A stretch of DNA of 64,000 nt, taken from assembly GCA_964019055.1 (NCBI GenBank), contig OZ025207.1, positions 27,375,617-27,439,616 on the forward strand, written 5' to 3'. The notes beneath the pieces are model-generated. The model saw only the letters and a list, made by a program, of their open reading frames with translations. It had not been told where the DNA came from and ran no database searches. Positions within the stretch are counted from its first letter, which is position 1. Each line of letters opens with the position of its first letter. This stretch comes from Anthopleura xanthogrammica. Taxonomy: Eukaryota; Cnidaria; Anthozoa; Actiniaria; Actiniidae. The position numbers and the translations under genes were made by a program. Shown in pieces: positions 1 to 13,600 of this stretch.

Positions 1-1320
1 CAAGAAGCCGTTCTAAGGTTAGTGAATAGACCTTGCTGTCTGTCTCGTAGGGTTGCGCCATATCTGTGTATTTTCTACCTTCACCAATTATACACACCTC
101 TCACTACTCGTGTAAGACCAGACTTAAGTCAGATTACTCTCCAAAATCATTAGTGAATTTAGACTAACTAACTCAACACTATAGAAGAATTCTTAATTAC
201 CAGACTAGTTTGTGTTGTAGTTTAATATGTGTTTTTTTGTAAATTAGTTAGTCAGTGATCTCTTTCGGACGTGTTTTTTCTGTTTATCGGTTTCAATGAC
301 ATTTTAGTGACCTTGTAAGACGAGTCTTGCTGCCCAGCCAAGTTGACGTTCGCTTCAAAGTTCACATAACTCTACTATCGTTATATATACACACATATAT
401 TTGCTGATGTAAAAGGTTGCGTCAATGAGACGTCTTGTTGCCGCATACGCGAGTAATTTTGTCCCTAGTGTCACAAGGTGATGGGAATAGACTGATTGGA
501 GACGAAGTTCTTTCATTTTACGGTAGCCGTGAACCAATAGTAATCACATCAGCTATTGTAATTCCATAAACATAATACAATAGTTAGCACTCCTTTTATT
601 GTATGTTTATTGAGGAGATTAACACAATGATTAACATCTTGACAGTCTAGAATGAGTATGGCAGTTAATCTGCTGCGATATTTGCTTTATTTATTATTAG
701 AATGTCAGGGTGACAATTATATATTTGGAAATTGGCTCGATTTGATTGACTAGTCTCTATTATCTCTCTTAAGGTAGGATAAGTGCGTTTTGTTTGACTT
801 GACGTCGCAATTTACAAAGGTCTCAGTTCAAACTGAATTGTTCCTTTTTATGTACACAAAACAAACGCTTTTCCGATTTGTACATTGTCTACTCCTTGCA
901 AAAGTTCTATTTCAAGTCTACTTCTCATGCACGTGTTTACTCATACACATGACGTCATAATATCTATAGTGACGTCATGATAACAATAGTGGCAAGGTTT
1001 AGCTTCCGCGTGTGGCATTGGGTGGGGCCCGCGATATGTACTTTATAATTAACACAGTTGACTGTTTATAGAATGTATAGTTAGTTAGATGACGGAACAA
1101 AAAAAAACGTTCCAACTGCGAAAGATTATATCTTAATTAAGTCGAATAGTTTGAAAATCTCTGTTTGAAATCGCAGATGTATTGTATCCTATCTTTCAGT
1201 CGCGGATATGAATCAAGAAAGGAGTATTTTATCTTAAATCAAAAAATTGATTCAGTTAAGAATTGCTTATGACGTTTTATGGAGTCGCAGAACATTAAGA
1301 CTTTCAAATTCCGTCAAATT
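1..1320. other. Non-coding, nothing recognised
   Basis: AT-rich DNA with no supported exon, RNA gene or clear repeat. Reading frames are short and have no splice context. Confidence 0.5.
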
Positions 1321-1326
1321 TTATAG

Positions 1327-1560
1327 AACCCTGAAACAACCTCTGGGCTATTCTAAGTCAGGGCATGGTTAACTCACAGATCAAACCCTGAAACAACCTC
1401 TGAGCTGTTCTAAGTCAGGGCATGGCTAACTCACAGATCAAACTGGAATCTAGCTTGTTAGGGTTTGCAGAGCGAGGAAAATCGAAGAACCCGGAGAAAA
1501 TTCTCGAAATGGCAAGGGAGAAACTCAACGCAAAGGTTGTGTTACGTGGGACTTTCATGA
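1327..1560. repeat. 57-bp direct duplication within a SINE-like repeat
   Basis: Two near-identical 57-bp units (1327-1383 and 1384-1440; key words CCCTGAAACAACCTCTG and TAACTCACAGATCAAA) are followed by a body GGAAAATCGAAGAACCCGGAG. The same words recur at 37570-37680, 46388-46570 and 31790-31990, linking this copy to the tRNA-derived SINE family described at 31736. Confidence 0.65.
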
Positions 1561-1734
1561 ATCTCGAAAAAAAACTATATTCTTAACCCTGAGATGACAA
1601 AAGTAAATCATGCGGTCTACAAGGGAATGCACAACAAAAACTATAGTCCATCTACTATTGTCTAACGATTAATTCAACATTCAATTATATGTTCATTCAT
1701 TTGCGTGATAGATCCAGAATCTCTATTATTGCTA

Positions 1735-2800
1735 AGTGGCACTAGTAAGATATTTAATGTTATCATTATTTGCATCGACATTCCTGACCATTTCTGGCCA
1801 CGTCCAATGACAAGTCACGCGAACCTGTCTTGACTTCTTTATTGAGTTTATCAGATGTCTTGATACCCGTGGGTAACAAGTACGATATACAGACGTATCA
1901 GGTGTGTGTGTCTCTGCCAATGTTAAAACCGTCACTCTGTATTCTAACTGGTCAGTAGTATACGGTCCTGTCTTGACTTCTTTATTGAGTTTATCAGATG
2001 TGTTTTGATATCCGTGGGTAACAAGTATGATATACAGACGTTTCAGGTCTCTGCCAATGTTAAAACAATCACTCAGTTGTTTTAACTGGTCAGTAGTATA
2101 CGGTTCGATGAATGCGTCATTCAAATGTTTTAACGTAGGTAGCTGTTAACAAGCTCAAGGAAGTCTCAACCCTATGCTGATTAGATATCAAAAGAATTTC
2201 CATGTAGTTGGACCCGACGGTGAGATAGCGGTCGGTCAGTTAATGAAAATTAACGACGTAGTGACAAAAACAGTCGATATCAGTGGCTTCATATCAAAAC
2301 ATTTTTGTGTCTTTAAGATATATCATTTAGGGTCTTAAAATAACTGATAAGAAGGTGCTGCCTTTGTCTTAAAATAGGCTGCAAATGTTGAACTCTTCGG
2401 CCCATCTTGTATGACGACGTAAAATGCGGTTCTGTCTGTTTGAGTCTGGAGTCGTCATCACACACACGTCAGTAGAATTTGTTGGGTCATTTCCTTGATT
2501 CCGCGAGAGTTTTCCAATTTCTCTAATTTTCCCGGCCTCCCTTTGCAAAACCATCGGCCGATTCGATCTGTCAAGTTAGTCGTAACATGACTTTGATCAG
2601 CCTAAGATCGTATCAATTCAATAAAATATGATAATGACAGAAGATAGAACACCTTACCTTGCGCGTAATGTTTTCCCATTTCAGACTGGTACCTATCATT
2701 CTCTTTAAACATAAGATTGTTTGTTTGACTTGCATCCATACTAATGTGACTTGGTTGGTAAAGAATGACATAATAATCAAGGTGTTGGTTGACCCGTGGT
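1735..2800 (-). pseudogene. Possible minus-strand gene remnant of three exons
   Basis: Three pieces fit one reading frame: 2800-2658 (acceptor TTTTCCTATTTCAG, donor AAG-GTAAGG, contains SQTNNLMFKENDRYQSEMGK), 2567-2464 (acceptor CTTGACAG, contains IGRWFCKGRPGKLEKLENSR, weak donor GTGTGA) and 2142-1735 (acceptor GTTAACAG, contains LKQLSDCFNIGRDLKRLYII). The last piece carries an internal 142-bp tandem duplication (1826-1967 and 1968-2107) that is not a multiple of three. Part of the first piece matches a dispersed DNA repeat, so it may be repeat-derived. No family recognised. Confidence 0.25.
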
Positions 2801-2829
2801 CTGAAATAGGAAAACAACAAAAGTTAGCT

Positions 2830-3010
2830 TCCAAGGCCGCCATGTCATGGTTTGAACTGAGCACAAAAGATTTTTCCATGGTTATATCAAAAATGGCGGC
2901 CATCACTTAAATGTATCCATATTCATGTGTCTTCTCATGCACAACCGCTAAATAAAGAAATGATACTCTAGGGAATGAAGGGGGTCTGAAATGAGAAAAC
3001 ATTACACCCA
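2830..3010. repeat. Repeat with inverted ATGGCGGCC motifs and a dispersed tail
   Basis: GGCCGCCATGTCATGG (2835-2850) and AATGGCGGCCATCAC (2892-2906) face each other. The following stretch (about 2912-3010, TCATGCACAACCGCTAAATAAAG) is repeated at 33945-34050, including the word GGGAAAACATT. This is a dispersed repeat family in the window. Confidence 0.5.
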
Positions 3011-3040
3011 AGGAAAAGCTGTTTTCTTGGCTTCCTGTAG

Positions 3041-6000
3041 TCTATTTTCTACCATTCTATCCTGTGTTTTGTCTTGCCTTGTTTTATCTTAGTACTTCAT
3101 CAATAATCTAGTGTTCTGCTCAAAGTTTACTGCTAAACCACTATAATTCTATCATCGTAGTCTTTTCTCATTAGGCAACCACTTGTGCTCTCGAGTCTGT
3201 CATGTGTTTTTGATGGTATCTACACTTCCCTCTCGAACTGTGTTTAGACCAACAGTTGAACCTTTTATCGACACCACATTAAAATTTTATCGCCATAATC
3301 AAAGTTAAAAGCTAAATTTAAAATAAGTTCTTCTGTGTATCGTAGCCATGGTAAGAGTGCCATATAACACAAAGATTAGTTATTTGAACGCGTTCAACCA
3401 CTCATCTGGCAGAGAGTTTCTGCAAGCATCTACGCCATTAGCTTAGTCAGCCGAGAATGAAAATAAGCATTGAATTTCATTTGAGTAAGCATTTTTTTCA
3501 GCCACAGATATTCGATGTAGTTTCGACGGTTCGCAAAGACTTATGGTAGGTCAAAAGTACGCAAGCTTCTTAAGGAATACTTGGAGAACAAAATCTCGCG
3601 CATCCTTTATATGTCTATATCTTTATTTAGCTTCAGTCTCTTGTAGTTACGTTGGATATTTCAATACAAAGTTACTTCTACGAATATCAGTACATGCATG
3701 GAATTTTTCTGGCTATTTATTTTCGCGACTTTTTAATTTCACATTATTTTTAGTCGTCACAAGCAAAAGTGAAACCTTATGCGAAAAACGTACCACGAAA
3801 ATATGAAACAGCCAGGTTTATTCCAACCAGAATAAAAATAATTTTTGATACCAGGTGAACTTCTCCAAAAGCACTTTAAGTTAGTTGCCCGGGGGAAACC
3901 AACATGGTTGCCACGTGAGAATGAAGCCTACATTGCATGTAAGAATGTTATCAAATATTCTGTAATTTTCATGTAAGAGCTTGTGGAAAGCAGCACATCT
4001 TGTTTGCATTTTATTGCTTTCAGTAATATTATTTTAACGTTTTGCCGGGCGGTAGATAACGAGCCAAACGACCTGGGGTTGTTTTGCACTGAAAGGCCAA
4101 TGAACGATTTGAAAATCCATTAAATATGGAGTGACAAATGTTCTAGAGACGACCTGGCTAATTGGTAATGTCTAGATATATCGACCTTTTCAACTTATTA
4201 GACTAGGAGGAAGTAATGAAAGGATGAAGGTGAGAGAGAGTTTGAAGAAAAGCAGATGACCTATATTTTAACCAAGAAGAAGTACCGAAGACAGGGGAAA
4301 ATGGTGTACCTTCCATGACTTTACAAACACTACAGGGTAACATTAATACTCAAGGAAATAAAACTGGAATACAATGGGAGTTTGGGAAACATTACGCCCT
4401 AGCTGAAAAGGTCTTTTTTCAAAGAATAAATATGACAGACACATATAGAGTTTGCTCGTAATTTCTCAATTGGCTGGCACTCTGTTTTGGAGGGCGTTGC
4501 CGACGTGGTGACGGGTAATTTCAAACTTTATATCCGCGAAAACTACTGAATCATCAATAAAAACACGTAACCCTAGTAACCTTGCCAAATTGTGAACACC
4601 ATCCGTTGTAAGTTATACACGTCTGTTAGACGATGCTGTTTTACTAAATAGACGACGAATTCATTACTAGCATTTAATAATTACAGACACAGGAATTCGT
4701 TTCACATGCGGTAGCAATTTACACCCAACTGTGACCATCCAAGGTATGCTTGATGTGACCTTATGTTTTTTTTACACTGAAACAAAATAACTTGGTTGTT
4801 CAACCCGTATGGAAAAACACTGTGCTAAATGATAGTTAGTTTTAGTTCGGTTTTTGGTTAATAAGGATCCTTGGTATTCTATTAGTTGTTTGTTTTATTC
4901 ATTTAAACAGTATTGTCGGGTGTTTTATTTAATTGGTAAGCAGAACATAATGGATAGTTTGATCAGTACACGCGGCGCGCGTCAGTGGATCATTTGTGGT
5001 TCAATAATTGGTCAGGCAAGTGAAAGGTGATTCCCCTCGATTCGACCTGTTCGTACTCGCATTCCTTTCTTGTATATTTTCCTCAGTTCTTAATTAGTGA
5101 TCTGTTCGTTTTCTCTTAGGAAAAAAAAAACAATGACAAAGTTTGACTGATACCGGTGCCAAGTGAAAATGTTTTAAAAAGCCCAAAACCTTTTTAGATT
5201 TCCTAGTAGTCATAACTATAACATTATCCATAAAGGAACATTATCCATAAATATAATGCTGTTAGTCTTTAATCCACTTAATCAAAGTGTTGTCAAATTC
5301 CTTACATCTTCTGAAATGTTCAAGGCCGAAGACGGTTTTTCTTTCATTTTCTTCCCTTTCTTTTTTGTTTCCTTTCCTTTTTGTTTCCTTTCCTTTCCTT
5401 TCCTTTCCTTTTCCTCCTTTTCCTTTTCTTTTTGTTTCTCAACTTTATTCAATGGCTTTGATTATCACATGAGTCCCCTGGAGGCAAATCTTCGGAATCT
5501 TCGGTGCCAGAGAACTGATTTCTCGAGCAAAATTCCTTCCATCTTAATAACTAGAGCACTATGGCGAAAATAAGAGTTCCATATAGGGTATCAAAGAAGG
5601 TCATTAATCAAGCGTTGATCTATTATCGGAAATAAGTATTTTAATACCCTAAAGTGCAGCAACTTAGCAAGACTCTTCTCAACATAACAACATAAGAGAT
5701 ATCACTCGCGAACTTCAAATTCCAGTGTGTAACCGCAGAGCTGAACATGTTATGCTTGCAGCCACTTATCTCACTTGGAGAATTCCTGACATTATTTTCC
5801 GGCAATTTAATAGGATCTAGGGCTTAAGGGCTACTGCAACCTTGAATATCGATACACAGTAACACAAGAAAAAACAAATTTTAGACGCGAATTTTAAGTA
5901 CAATGCTGAAATTTTAGTTTTATATTTTGAAAATGAAATTAATGGCATGTTTTCTTAGTTTTTGAAAGATTGCTATGATCAGACGGAGATTTTTTTTATA

Positions 6001-7080
6001 TTAAGGCGGATGAAATCCAATGAAATAAAACTCTGTCCCGATATATTGGCATGTCAACAAAGGTCATCAGAACAGAGAAAGCCTTTTATATTATATCTTG
6101 TTAATTAAAACATCAAGGGACACTTACACGAAGAAGTGTGGTGTGAGACGGTCGGTCTGTGTCTCTTGGGTTCATATTGTACAAATGTTTTGTACATTTT
6201 GAAAGCAACTAGTATATCTACAAGCAAGGTACGTGAAGCGCTACTGGGGTCTTGTATTTGTCTGTAATTACAGCTCTAGACTCTTGAATTCCTCACTCAT
6301 TTACAATTAGACAAACTGTTTGTTTACTTCTTTACATAAAGAAGAAAATTAGTCTTTTAGCCAAGCTTTATCAATATTCCGCGATGCAAGTGTGTTACAT
6401 ATAGCCATATGGTCTTGAATGCGTTGCAGATAATTTGAGCGCGATCGCGATCAAGAACAGAAATATAATCCTTGGATGATATATACTCACGGCCCCCGTA
6501 ATGGGATGGATGTCTAATAGGTACTTTTAACGGCACACACCCACAGTTTCGACAAGACTGGAACTATGACAGCTTGCAGAGTATTAGGCACACCTTAAAT
6601 GTTGCCTCTCTGTCCTCTCTTCTTTTTAACTCCCTGACTATAACTCCACAAATATAGGATTACTTCTAATATTAATTTTGAGTGACTTCTAAGTGAGTTG
6701 TAGTGCAATGCTAGACGGAAGAGTCTTGAACTATTTGAGGTATCAAATGAAAGTCGTCGAGTTATTTAGCTTTAGAATCATAAAAGAATCAGTGGTCACT
6801 AGAGGTTTCTGCTCAATGCTCCCATGCGACAGCTCGGAAACGACACTCAACAAGTAACAACCTTTTTGAAGGCTTTATCAAGAACTAGGGGATTTCCTCT
6901 TGAAGTACTTTTTACCCAGGCGAACTGCTCCGTAGTCTAGAGGGAGACCCCAATGGCCGGTTTAAAGAAACGCAAGTTTTGCGCCAGTAGGGAAAAGACA
7001 GTCATGTTTGTTGTCTATGAAAAGTATAACAGTTTGTTCGATATGAATGTCATGGAGAGTTGCCACATTCTTCACGATCA
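3041..7080. other. Non-coding, no gene recognised
   Basis: No supported exon. A TTTCC-rich simple repeat occupies about 5340-5440. The open frame at 6953-7192 shows no splice signals or family resemblance. Confidence 0.5.
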
Positions 7081-8000
7081 CATCTATGTTGTTTCGTTAC
7101 CACAAAACTGTAAGGGTCAGTCACATGATGTTAGCATATGGCCAAATGAAATACAGTGTATAGACAGGTTCGCGAGTCAAAGTCTCTCATAGTGTTGATA
7201 ATGAATGCGCTTCTGTTTCGTTACCACAGTGTCAAGAGTATAGGTATACAGCTACCTTGCAAACAGTCACGTGAAGTTAGTAGATCCGTGCAGAACATAT
7301 AAAATAAAATAAAATAAACCATCGACCGGACTTCCAGTCTAACGGTGAAGATAAGTTAGGGGCCGGTTCTCCTAATACCGAGTATTATATTTCGTGACCG
7401 CAATGATGCACAACAGTATATAACACGTTTACTTCAGTCTAGTGATTTGAACAAATCCATACCATATGGCAAATCAACCATCGACTGGTCTGCGAGTCTA
7501 ACGGAGAAGATAAGAGATCTCTAACCAGATTTAAAGTCGGGCTGCACGCAGGCTAGAGATCTCCTACACTCACTGTAATACTACTTTGTTTCGTAAACAC
7601 AGTTCTGTATACAACAGTATGTTACTCCCTTAGATCCGGGCGCGGATCCAGGCCGGTTTGCAACCGTTTACGGAAATTTACGCAATTTTACAGATGAGTG
7701 GGGTAGCCGAGGGAGTTGCTGTTTCCTGTTGAGTTCAAAAACCCGTCAACTTTTGGTCTAGATCCGCCCCTGAGATCAGTCACGTGATACGTAATGTACA
7801 GATAGCCTCTAACAGTGAAGATAACGGGATGTCTATGATATGGGCTGTTTTTTTGCAAACGTTATTCCAGTAAATCCATACCATATGACAGAATAAGCCT
7901 ATTGATCGATTTAATGTCTATACAGATAAGAGGTCCTCTAGTGATACTTCGCTTCGTTAACACAGGACTAAAATCTATATATATAGGGTCAGTTACGTTA
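7080..8000. repeat. Degenerate long-period repeat region
   Basis: The words GTTTCGTTACCACA (7093, 7212; variants 7588, 7948), CATACCATATG(G/A)CA (7461, 7878), AACGG(T/A)GAAGATAA (7343, 7501; variant 7812) and GTCAC(G/A)TGA recur in similar order at irregular 120-400 bp spacing. It looks like an old tandem array. A GGATCCAGG-type element is inserted at about 7639-7776. Confidence 0.5.
7639..7776. mobile_element. MITE with GCGGATCCAGG ends
   Basis: GGCGCGGATCCAGG at the left end faces CTAGATCCGCCCC at the right end, about 138 bp apart. Similar ends occur at 33150-33315, 39583-39742 and 58925-59040, defining a family of small non-autonomous DNA elements. Confidence 0.6.
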
Positions 8001-8140
8001 TACCCAAACATTTATGGTATATAACTGAAAAAATAATTAACTGGTCGCAGGTCGCTGTATCGCTGATCATAGTATTTATAGTATTTATAACATTTATAGT
8101 ATATTACTGAAAAAATAATTAACTGGTCGCAGGTCGCTGT

Positions 8141-8422
8141 ATCGATGATCAACAACGATAAAAAAATTACAATAGACCTCTTGCACGTGACGTCAAAGCA
8201 GCTCAATTTGGAGGACAATTAAAACAAATGAATTTCAATCACCTGAGAATTGATCGATGATCAACAACGATAAAAAAATTACAATAGACCTCTTGCGCAT
8301 GACGTCAAAGCAGCTCAATTTGGAGGACACTGAAACAAAATAATTTCAATCTCCTGAGAATTGGAACCTATTGTTTTGTCCTCCAAATTGAGCTGCATTC
8401 CGACGTACTGCAAGGGGTCTGT
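8141..8422. mobile_element. MITE family A: full copy plus tandem partial copy
   Basis: A complete inverted-repeat element lies at 8283-8422: left end AATAGACCTCTTGC, inner GACGTCAAAGCAGCTCAA, centre TCCTGAGAATTGGAACC, and mirrored right end GCAAGGGGTCTGTT. Its left half and flank are duplicated in tandem with a 112-bp period (8141-8252 and 8253 onward). Another 82-bp duplication sits just upstream (8025 and 8107). Further copies: 14075-14211, 31306-31575 and 41613-41710. Confidence 0.85.
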
Positions 8423-9193
8423 TACGGTGTGTTTTATTATTACCGTAGAACCGCACGAGTCACGATAGCTAAGGTCAGTCACGTGATACCAGATTATCCT
8501 TAACATATGATCGAAAAACCGAACAAAGTATGATATATGCTATTTTTGGTCAAATTACTATTCTGCGAGGCGTAAAGGAGGAGGAAAGGGAGAGAAAATC
8601 TAGAGGTGATCATGATAAGGAAAGTGCCCAGTCATTCAATTATTCATTTCAATTATATAATTTTGAAATTATCTAATACAATAACTGTACTTCACCAAAC
8701 GGGCGTCGATATCTCAGTCCTTATACACTGATATTATCGTATCTTATCGTTAATGACCTCCAAATGCAGCAGTATTTATCGTCGTGCATATAATATATCA
8801 TACCTGCATGGACTGTCGCCAAATGTCGGTACATTCTTCTTCCTATTCCCGTTGTTCATTAGTTAAATATCCTGCCAAAGAAACACAAAGAGATCAGATT
8901 CCCTTACTAGATAACGTGACTTGAAGGTAGATTCCGTAATACATTGATAGAAAAGCACGCAATCTTATAATGATGATTTATAGGAGAATAGCCCTTTCTG
9001 AGTTCGACAAATAAAGTATATATGTCCTGGTACGAGTTCGATACAAGCAACAGTATGCAAGTTGAACACTTAAATCACAACAATGCCAGCCTAGAATCAG
9101 CAGCAGAAAAACCAACTGCATTTCATTATTTCATTATTATTATTATTATATGTTCCTTCCCTTCCACCTATTTGTCCCCTCTGCCTAAAAACA
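8423..9193. other. Non-coding, nothing recognised
   Basis: AT-rich sequence without supported exons or recognised elements. Confidence 0.5.
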
Positions 9194-9649
9194 AGAGAGC
9201 ATAAATAAGAGAGGGAAACTTCTTAATACCGCGCGCGCCATGTGAATTCCCGGTTGGGCTATTTTTATCATCCAAAGTCGTTTGGTTTTTGATTTTTTGA
9301 TGGCGTGGACGTGTGCGCACGCGCGCTCAAAAACAACATACTTTTCGTCGCCTTTTCTAACTTTTTTCGACCAAAACTATTAGATAAAGCAAAAAGATCA
9401 GGATTGGTTATGTTCTGTTCTCTTATAAAACACGACTGAGGCTGTTGAACACTCAAAAAGAAGCGAAATTTATGTTTTCCCCCAAAAATCTTTACATGCT
9501 TTCGCTACTTCCAGGTTTGGATGAAGCACACAATTTTTGACGCACAGGAGTAGGTATGGCCAAAATTGTTTGTACGCGGATGCTAAAAATAGCCCAACCG
9601 TGAATTCACGCGGTATTTAGAAGTTTCCTTTTCTTATTTATGCTCTCTT
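9194..9649 (+). mobile_element. 450-bp inverted-repeat element, copy 1
   Basis: Ends AGAGAGCATAAATAAG and CTTATTTATGCTCTCTT are inverted; the next 40 bp (AACTTCTTAATACCGCGCG, then AATTCCCGGTTGGGCTATTT) are also mirrored at the other end. A second copy in the opposite orientation lies at 57254-57702. No transposase frame is present, so it is a non-autonomous DNA transposon. Confidence 0.85.
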
Positions 9650-10435
9650 GCTAAAAAGCATTAAGAGTGGAACAACGGGCTGGAACAGAAGCTCTTACTA
9701 ATCACTGGATAAGAAGTAAATGGGGGGGGGGGGGGGGAGGAGGGGAAGGATATCAGACTGACAACAATTTGGCTGTTATCTTCATGTACATTTTCCTTGG
9801 GATTATAGCAATTGGATTAATAGTATAAGACAGATTAAAATTAAAACCTGTATTAACAGTTGCCGGCTTTGCGCAATGACTCTTTTAATCTTTTTAATCC
9901 AAATATTTACCAACCAGCACTCGATCTAGTGCTACATCTGATTTTTTTAAGAAGAAATGGTCCTTTTTGTTTGACAAAGATTCCTTTGTCCAGCTAGCTA
10001 GGCGCGTTTGTTTAGAGTGTTCATTTTAGGATGGTTCCAAGCATATTTTTAGTGGAACTCTAATTGCTACTTGACAATACCCAAGCAGATAGCCGGAAGA
10101 TGTTGAACAAGTTGAAAATTTGGGTTACCGCAACGCGACTTTTGGTGGCTTTCGTTCTGAACCAGTCAATTAAAAAAGAACTAAAAGAACTGAAATAAAC
10201 AGCGACAGACTGATCTCAGTTGAGGGGTAGTGCAGCAACGCCTGCCTCATTCTGTTACATCATAAGATTCGAATTGCCAATAGATTGCCATAAGATTTAT
10301 CTAAAGTGGCCAAATCCGATCTTATAATGGCAAAATTGAAATACTATTAATATTAAACAGATATAGGGTTGTGTAATAGCGAGCATGAGTGTGTTTACCC
10401 TAGTATGTATCCCAAAGAAATATACTTCTTAAGAA
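9650..10435. other. Non-coding with a poly-G run
   Basis: A run of 17 G lies at about 9721-9737. Nothing else recognised. Confidence 0.5.
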
Positions 10436-10439
10436 CGCA

Positions 10440-10620
10440 TCGACAGGCGCGGACACACGGTGCAACATTGCGCGTAATATTGCAGGGTATGTTGCTAAGT
10501 AGGATCGTTTTCTACTTCAGCAACATTGCGTGAAAAAAATTGCGTCGTGTGACATGGCTCGCATCATCGATTACCTGCAGGATTGCGCGCAATGCTGCTA
10601 ACAACCCATAAAACCTCTGG
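10440..10620 (-). mobile_element. MITE family B, single-unit copy
   Basis: Carries CACGGTGCAACATTGCGCG at one end, ATTGCGCGCAATGCTGC at the other and GTCGTGTGACATGGCTCGC inside. Read on the minus strand it matches the element at 22344-22890 but has only one copy of the roughly 60-bp inner unit. Confidence 0.8.
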
Positions 10621-13600
10621 ATTTGGCCTATTAATTGTTTAATTAACCCTAACCTAACCCTAACCCCAAATTTGTTAATTGCAAAACCACTGCAACGTAG
10701 TTGTTTTGTGATTTTCCGCTTTACTAATACTGATACTGTAATAGTAACTCACTAGGAAAACTTATTACGTTACATTGACGTGAGTCTGAACCATGTACAT
10801 AGTAAGGTATCGTAGCGTGCTTATATGAGTCAGTGTTCAATATGTGTATCGACAATATTGCAGCCATTACGTGGTATTATGCATGCGCACTTGGTATGTC
10901 TCTATTATGTAACGTGTATGAGTGACTTGTGTTCTTAATGTCGAAAATATTGCATCAGTAACTGTAATCCATGCACACAAGGAATAGAGTTAATGTATTA
11001 TGTACATCTTAGCTATTATAGCTTTGATGCCGGGAGAAATAGTTATGCAACACTGATTAGTATTATGTATGTGTACTCGAAATATCCGCACTGGTATGGT
11101 AACTTTTAGCCCCACTCATCACTGATGAATCCTGCCGATATTTTTTTAAAACCAGCCTCGTACTTGATCGCTTTATTTGAAATGAACTACCAAGATGCGA
11201 GCTGAAGTGTGGATAAAACGAATTGTTTGTCTATATGACTGGGTTGTAGTTAGGATATTAGACCTATAGATTAACGTGGAGGAGTCATTCTGACTCCCTT
11301 ACTGAAGGCATGAAAGAATGTCAGGATAAAGATCTAACAAATATATAGAACGATGAGTCAATATCGAAATGACAAACAAAGATTTTACTAACGGCCACTA
11401 ACACCCCAGCGAAAACAACAAGCGAAACAATATACGATCGACAAACAAATCTTTTAGATCAGTAATTTCAACTATTGAAACTAAAAAGCCTGAAATCGCT
11501 GATGTCGGTAAAGTTTAAATGAAAAGTCAAAAGATTCAAGATTATTAAGTTCGTTTGAAGCGGGTTATCAGTTGCGTTTTTATCGTTTTTACTAGTGTTT
11601 ACGGTGATGAATGATTTAGTGTTCGAAGGCCTGAGGGAAAGCCCTGGGACAATAATGACAAAGAGGAGTGGCCAGCCATCCGATAAAACTGAAATCTTTC
11701 GATAACTAAATGTCTTGTCGAAAGATTTGAAACTTCCAGAAACTTGTGCGGCCTGGTAGAGCGAAGAATTTTACGATTATTGATTCTTTTTTTTGTGGGG
11801 AAGACATTCTAAAATAAAACGCAAAAAATAACCAAAAATTGAAGCACAAAGCAAGGGGGTTTGCGTTTTAAGATTTACATATGAAAGGTTTCTTTCATCA
11901 GAAGTGAGTGTGTCTATAGAGTCTGATTTGTATAACCTCCTGGTCTGGTGGCTTGTACTGAGACACTCTTCCAACGAATTTAGACATGTTTGGATACCAT
12001 TGATCCTAGTGAATGCCCTGTCACATTAATGGCTAAAAGCACTCGGTGTAAATAAATTCTGAAGTGCCTGTTTAGTTATGCATGGAGTACAACATATATA
12101 TACAGAAGTCTAGGATCATTCATTAGTTAGTTAACTCGGTGTTGTATAACCTCTAGGTTAACCGGCTTCGCACGGTCTGTGTTTGTTTGAGTCAAGATTT
12201 ACCACTTCTTCTGAGGAGGAAAAAAATCTACATCGAAGGTTTGTTTTGATTATGTTGTTTAGTGGAATGTGGTAGATGTCAGTTGAAATGTTGGATAGTT
12301 TGTGAGTGAGAGCCTCTCGTGACAAGTAAAATGGTTATCAGACCGGTTGGCGTCTACATCACACGGATCGGTACAAGGCCGCGGTCCTTGGCAACAAACA
12401 ATGGAAGACATTGCTGAACATCTTATACTAATGCCATTTTATTAAGGGTCCCATAGGGGTTTATAATACTAATATTTTATATTATAGTCTAAGTTGACAT
12501 AGATTTAGCTGTTCATTAATGTTGTATCCAGTAGAAAATCCATTACCATTGCGAAAATCAATCCTATGACAGCAAAAACCGTCATGAAGGCGAAGCAAGC
12601 AAAAAGGATAGCCAATGTCGCCAATGTGTCTGTCTACTCCATGTTCTAGTATTCCTAAAGCCTCCATATTATCAGCAATGCTATGTTTCTGATCTAGCTG
12701 ACTTCCCACCAGTACAATATTCTATATATCTTTCAAATGCTGGGTGGACATAAGCTTTGAGGTGAGGTTTTCGTATTGGCACAGGATTTATTTCGACATG
12801 TGCGGAGTCTTAAGGTCTTAAGTGATTATATATATCTTCATATGAATGATTTCGATGTTTTCCAAACGGCTTCTTAATAGAGTCATTAGACGGAGAAAAA
12901 CATCAATTATATATCAGATATAATCAATAGAGCAGTCATTTTTTTCATCATAACAATTATTACACCTGAAGTGGATAATATCGAGGTTTATTCCTGTAGG
13001 TAATGACCATTCTAAATTCTCTCGAATTTGTGAGTATGTTTGTCAATGCTGTCTTTGGGTAAAGATCAACAGTTTTACGTTTGCCGGTATCAGTCCAGTG
13101 CGCAATCAGGTCTACGAAGATCTGAACAAATCAGTTACAAGGTTGGCTCAGCATGAGCTCAGCTCAAAACAAAACATGAACAATGTTTGTTGGTTTAACT
13201 GAATCCAGCATTGATAAGCGCCGTGGATTAGGATTCTATTAATTCATTTATGAGTTAACCACTTATGGGCGGCATTTAGTGGTCAGGGTTGATGGAGCAT
13301 GTTGCTCACAAAACCATGCCAAGTTCAAGAACAATTTATTTGTACACTCGGAGTTGTCCTCTTAGCTCTCTCCAGATATCTGTAGTCTTGATGTGTTTGA
13401 TTTATCGACGTTTTTCTAAATTGTCGTGCTTGACAGACATTCAACTTTGAAAAATCTGCTTTGGGTGTCCTGTGCATAAACGTCGAACCACAGGCAACCC
13501 AATCTTGAAATAGAGTGTCCTACTCCTGGGATTGCATGCGACCCTTTATCGCAATATTGGTAGAGGTTAATAAAACATATTCCTTGTCGTTAACTCTTTC

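Noticed and set aside
6953..7192. 79-residue plus-strand frame
   Set aside because: Starts with an ATG but has no splice context or family resemblance, and its end runs into the degenerate repeat region.
10643..10667. Telomere sequence
   Set aside because: Only three or four irregular CCCTAA units; too short and internal. A similar patch lies at 50640-50670.
12482..12709. Possible membrane-protein exon on the minus strand (AILFACFAFMTVFAVIGLIF in one frame)
   Set aside because: A stop lies just upstream in the hydrophobic frame and no convincing acceptor was found.
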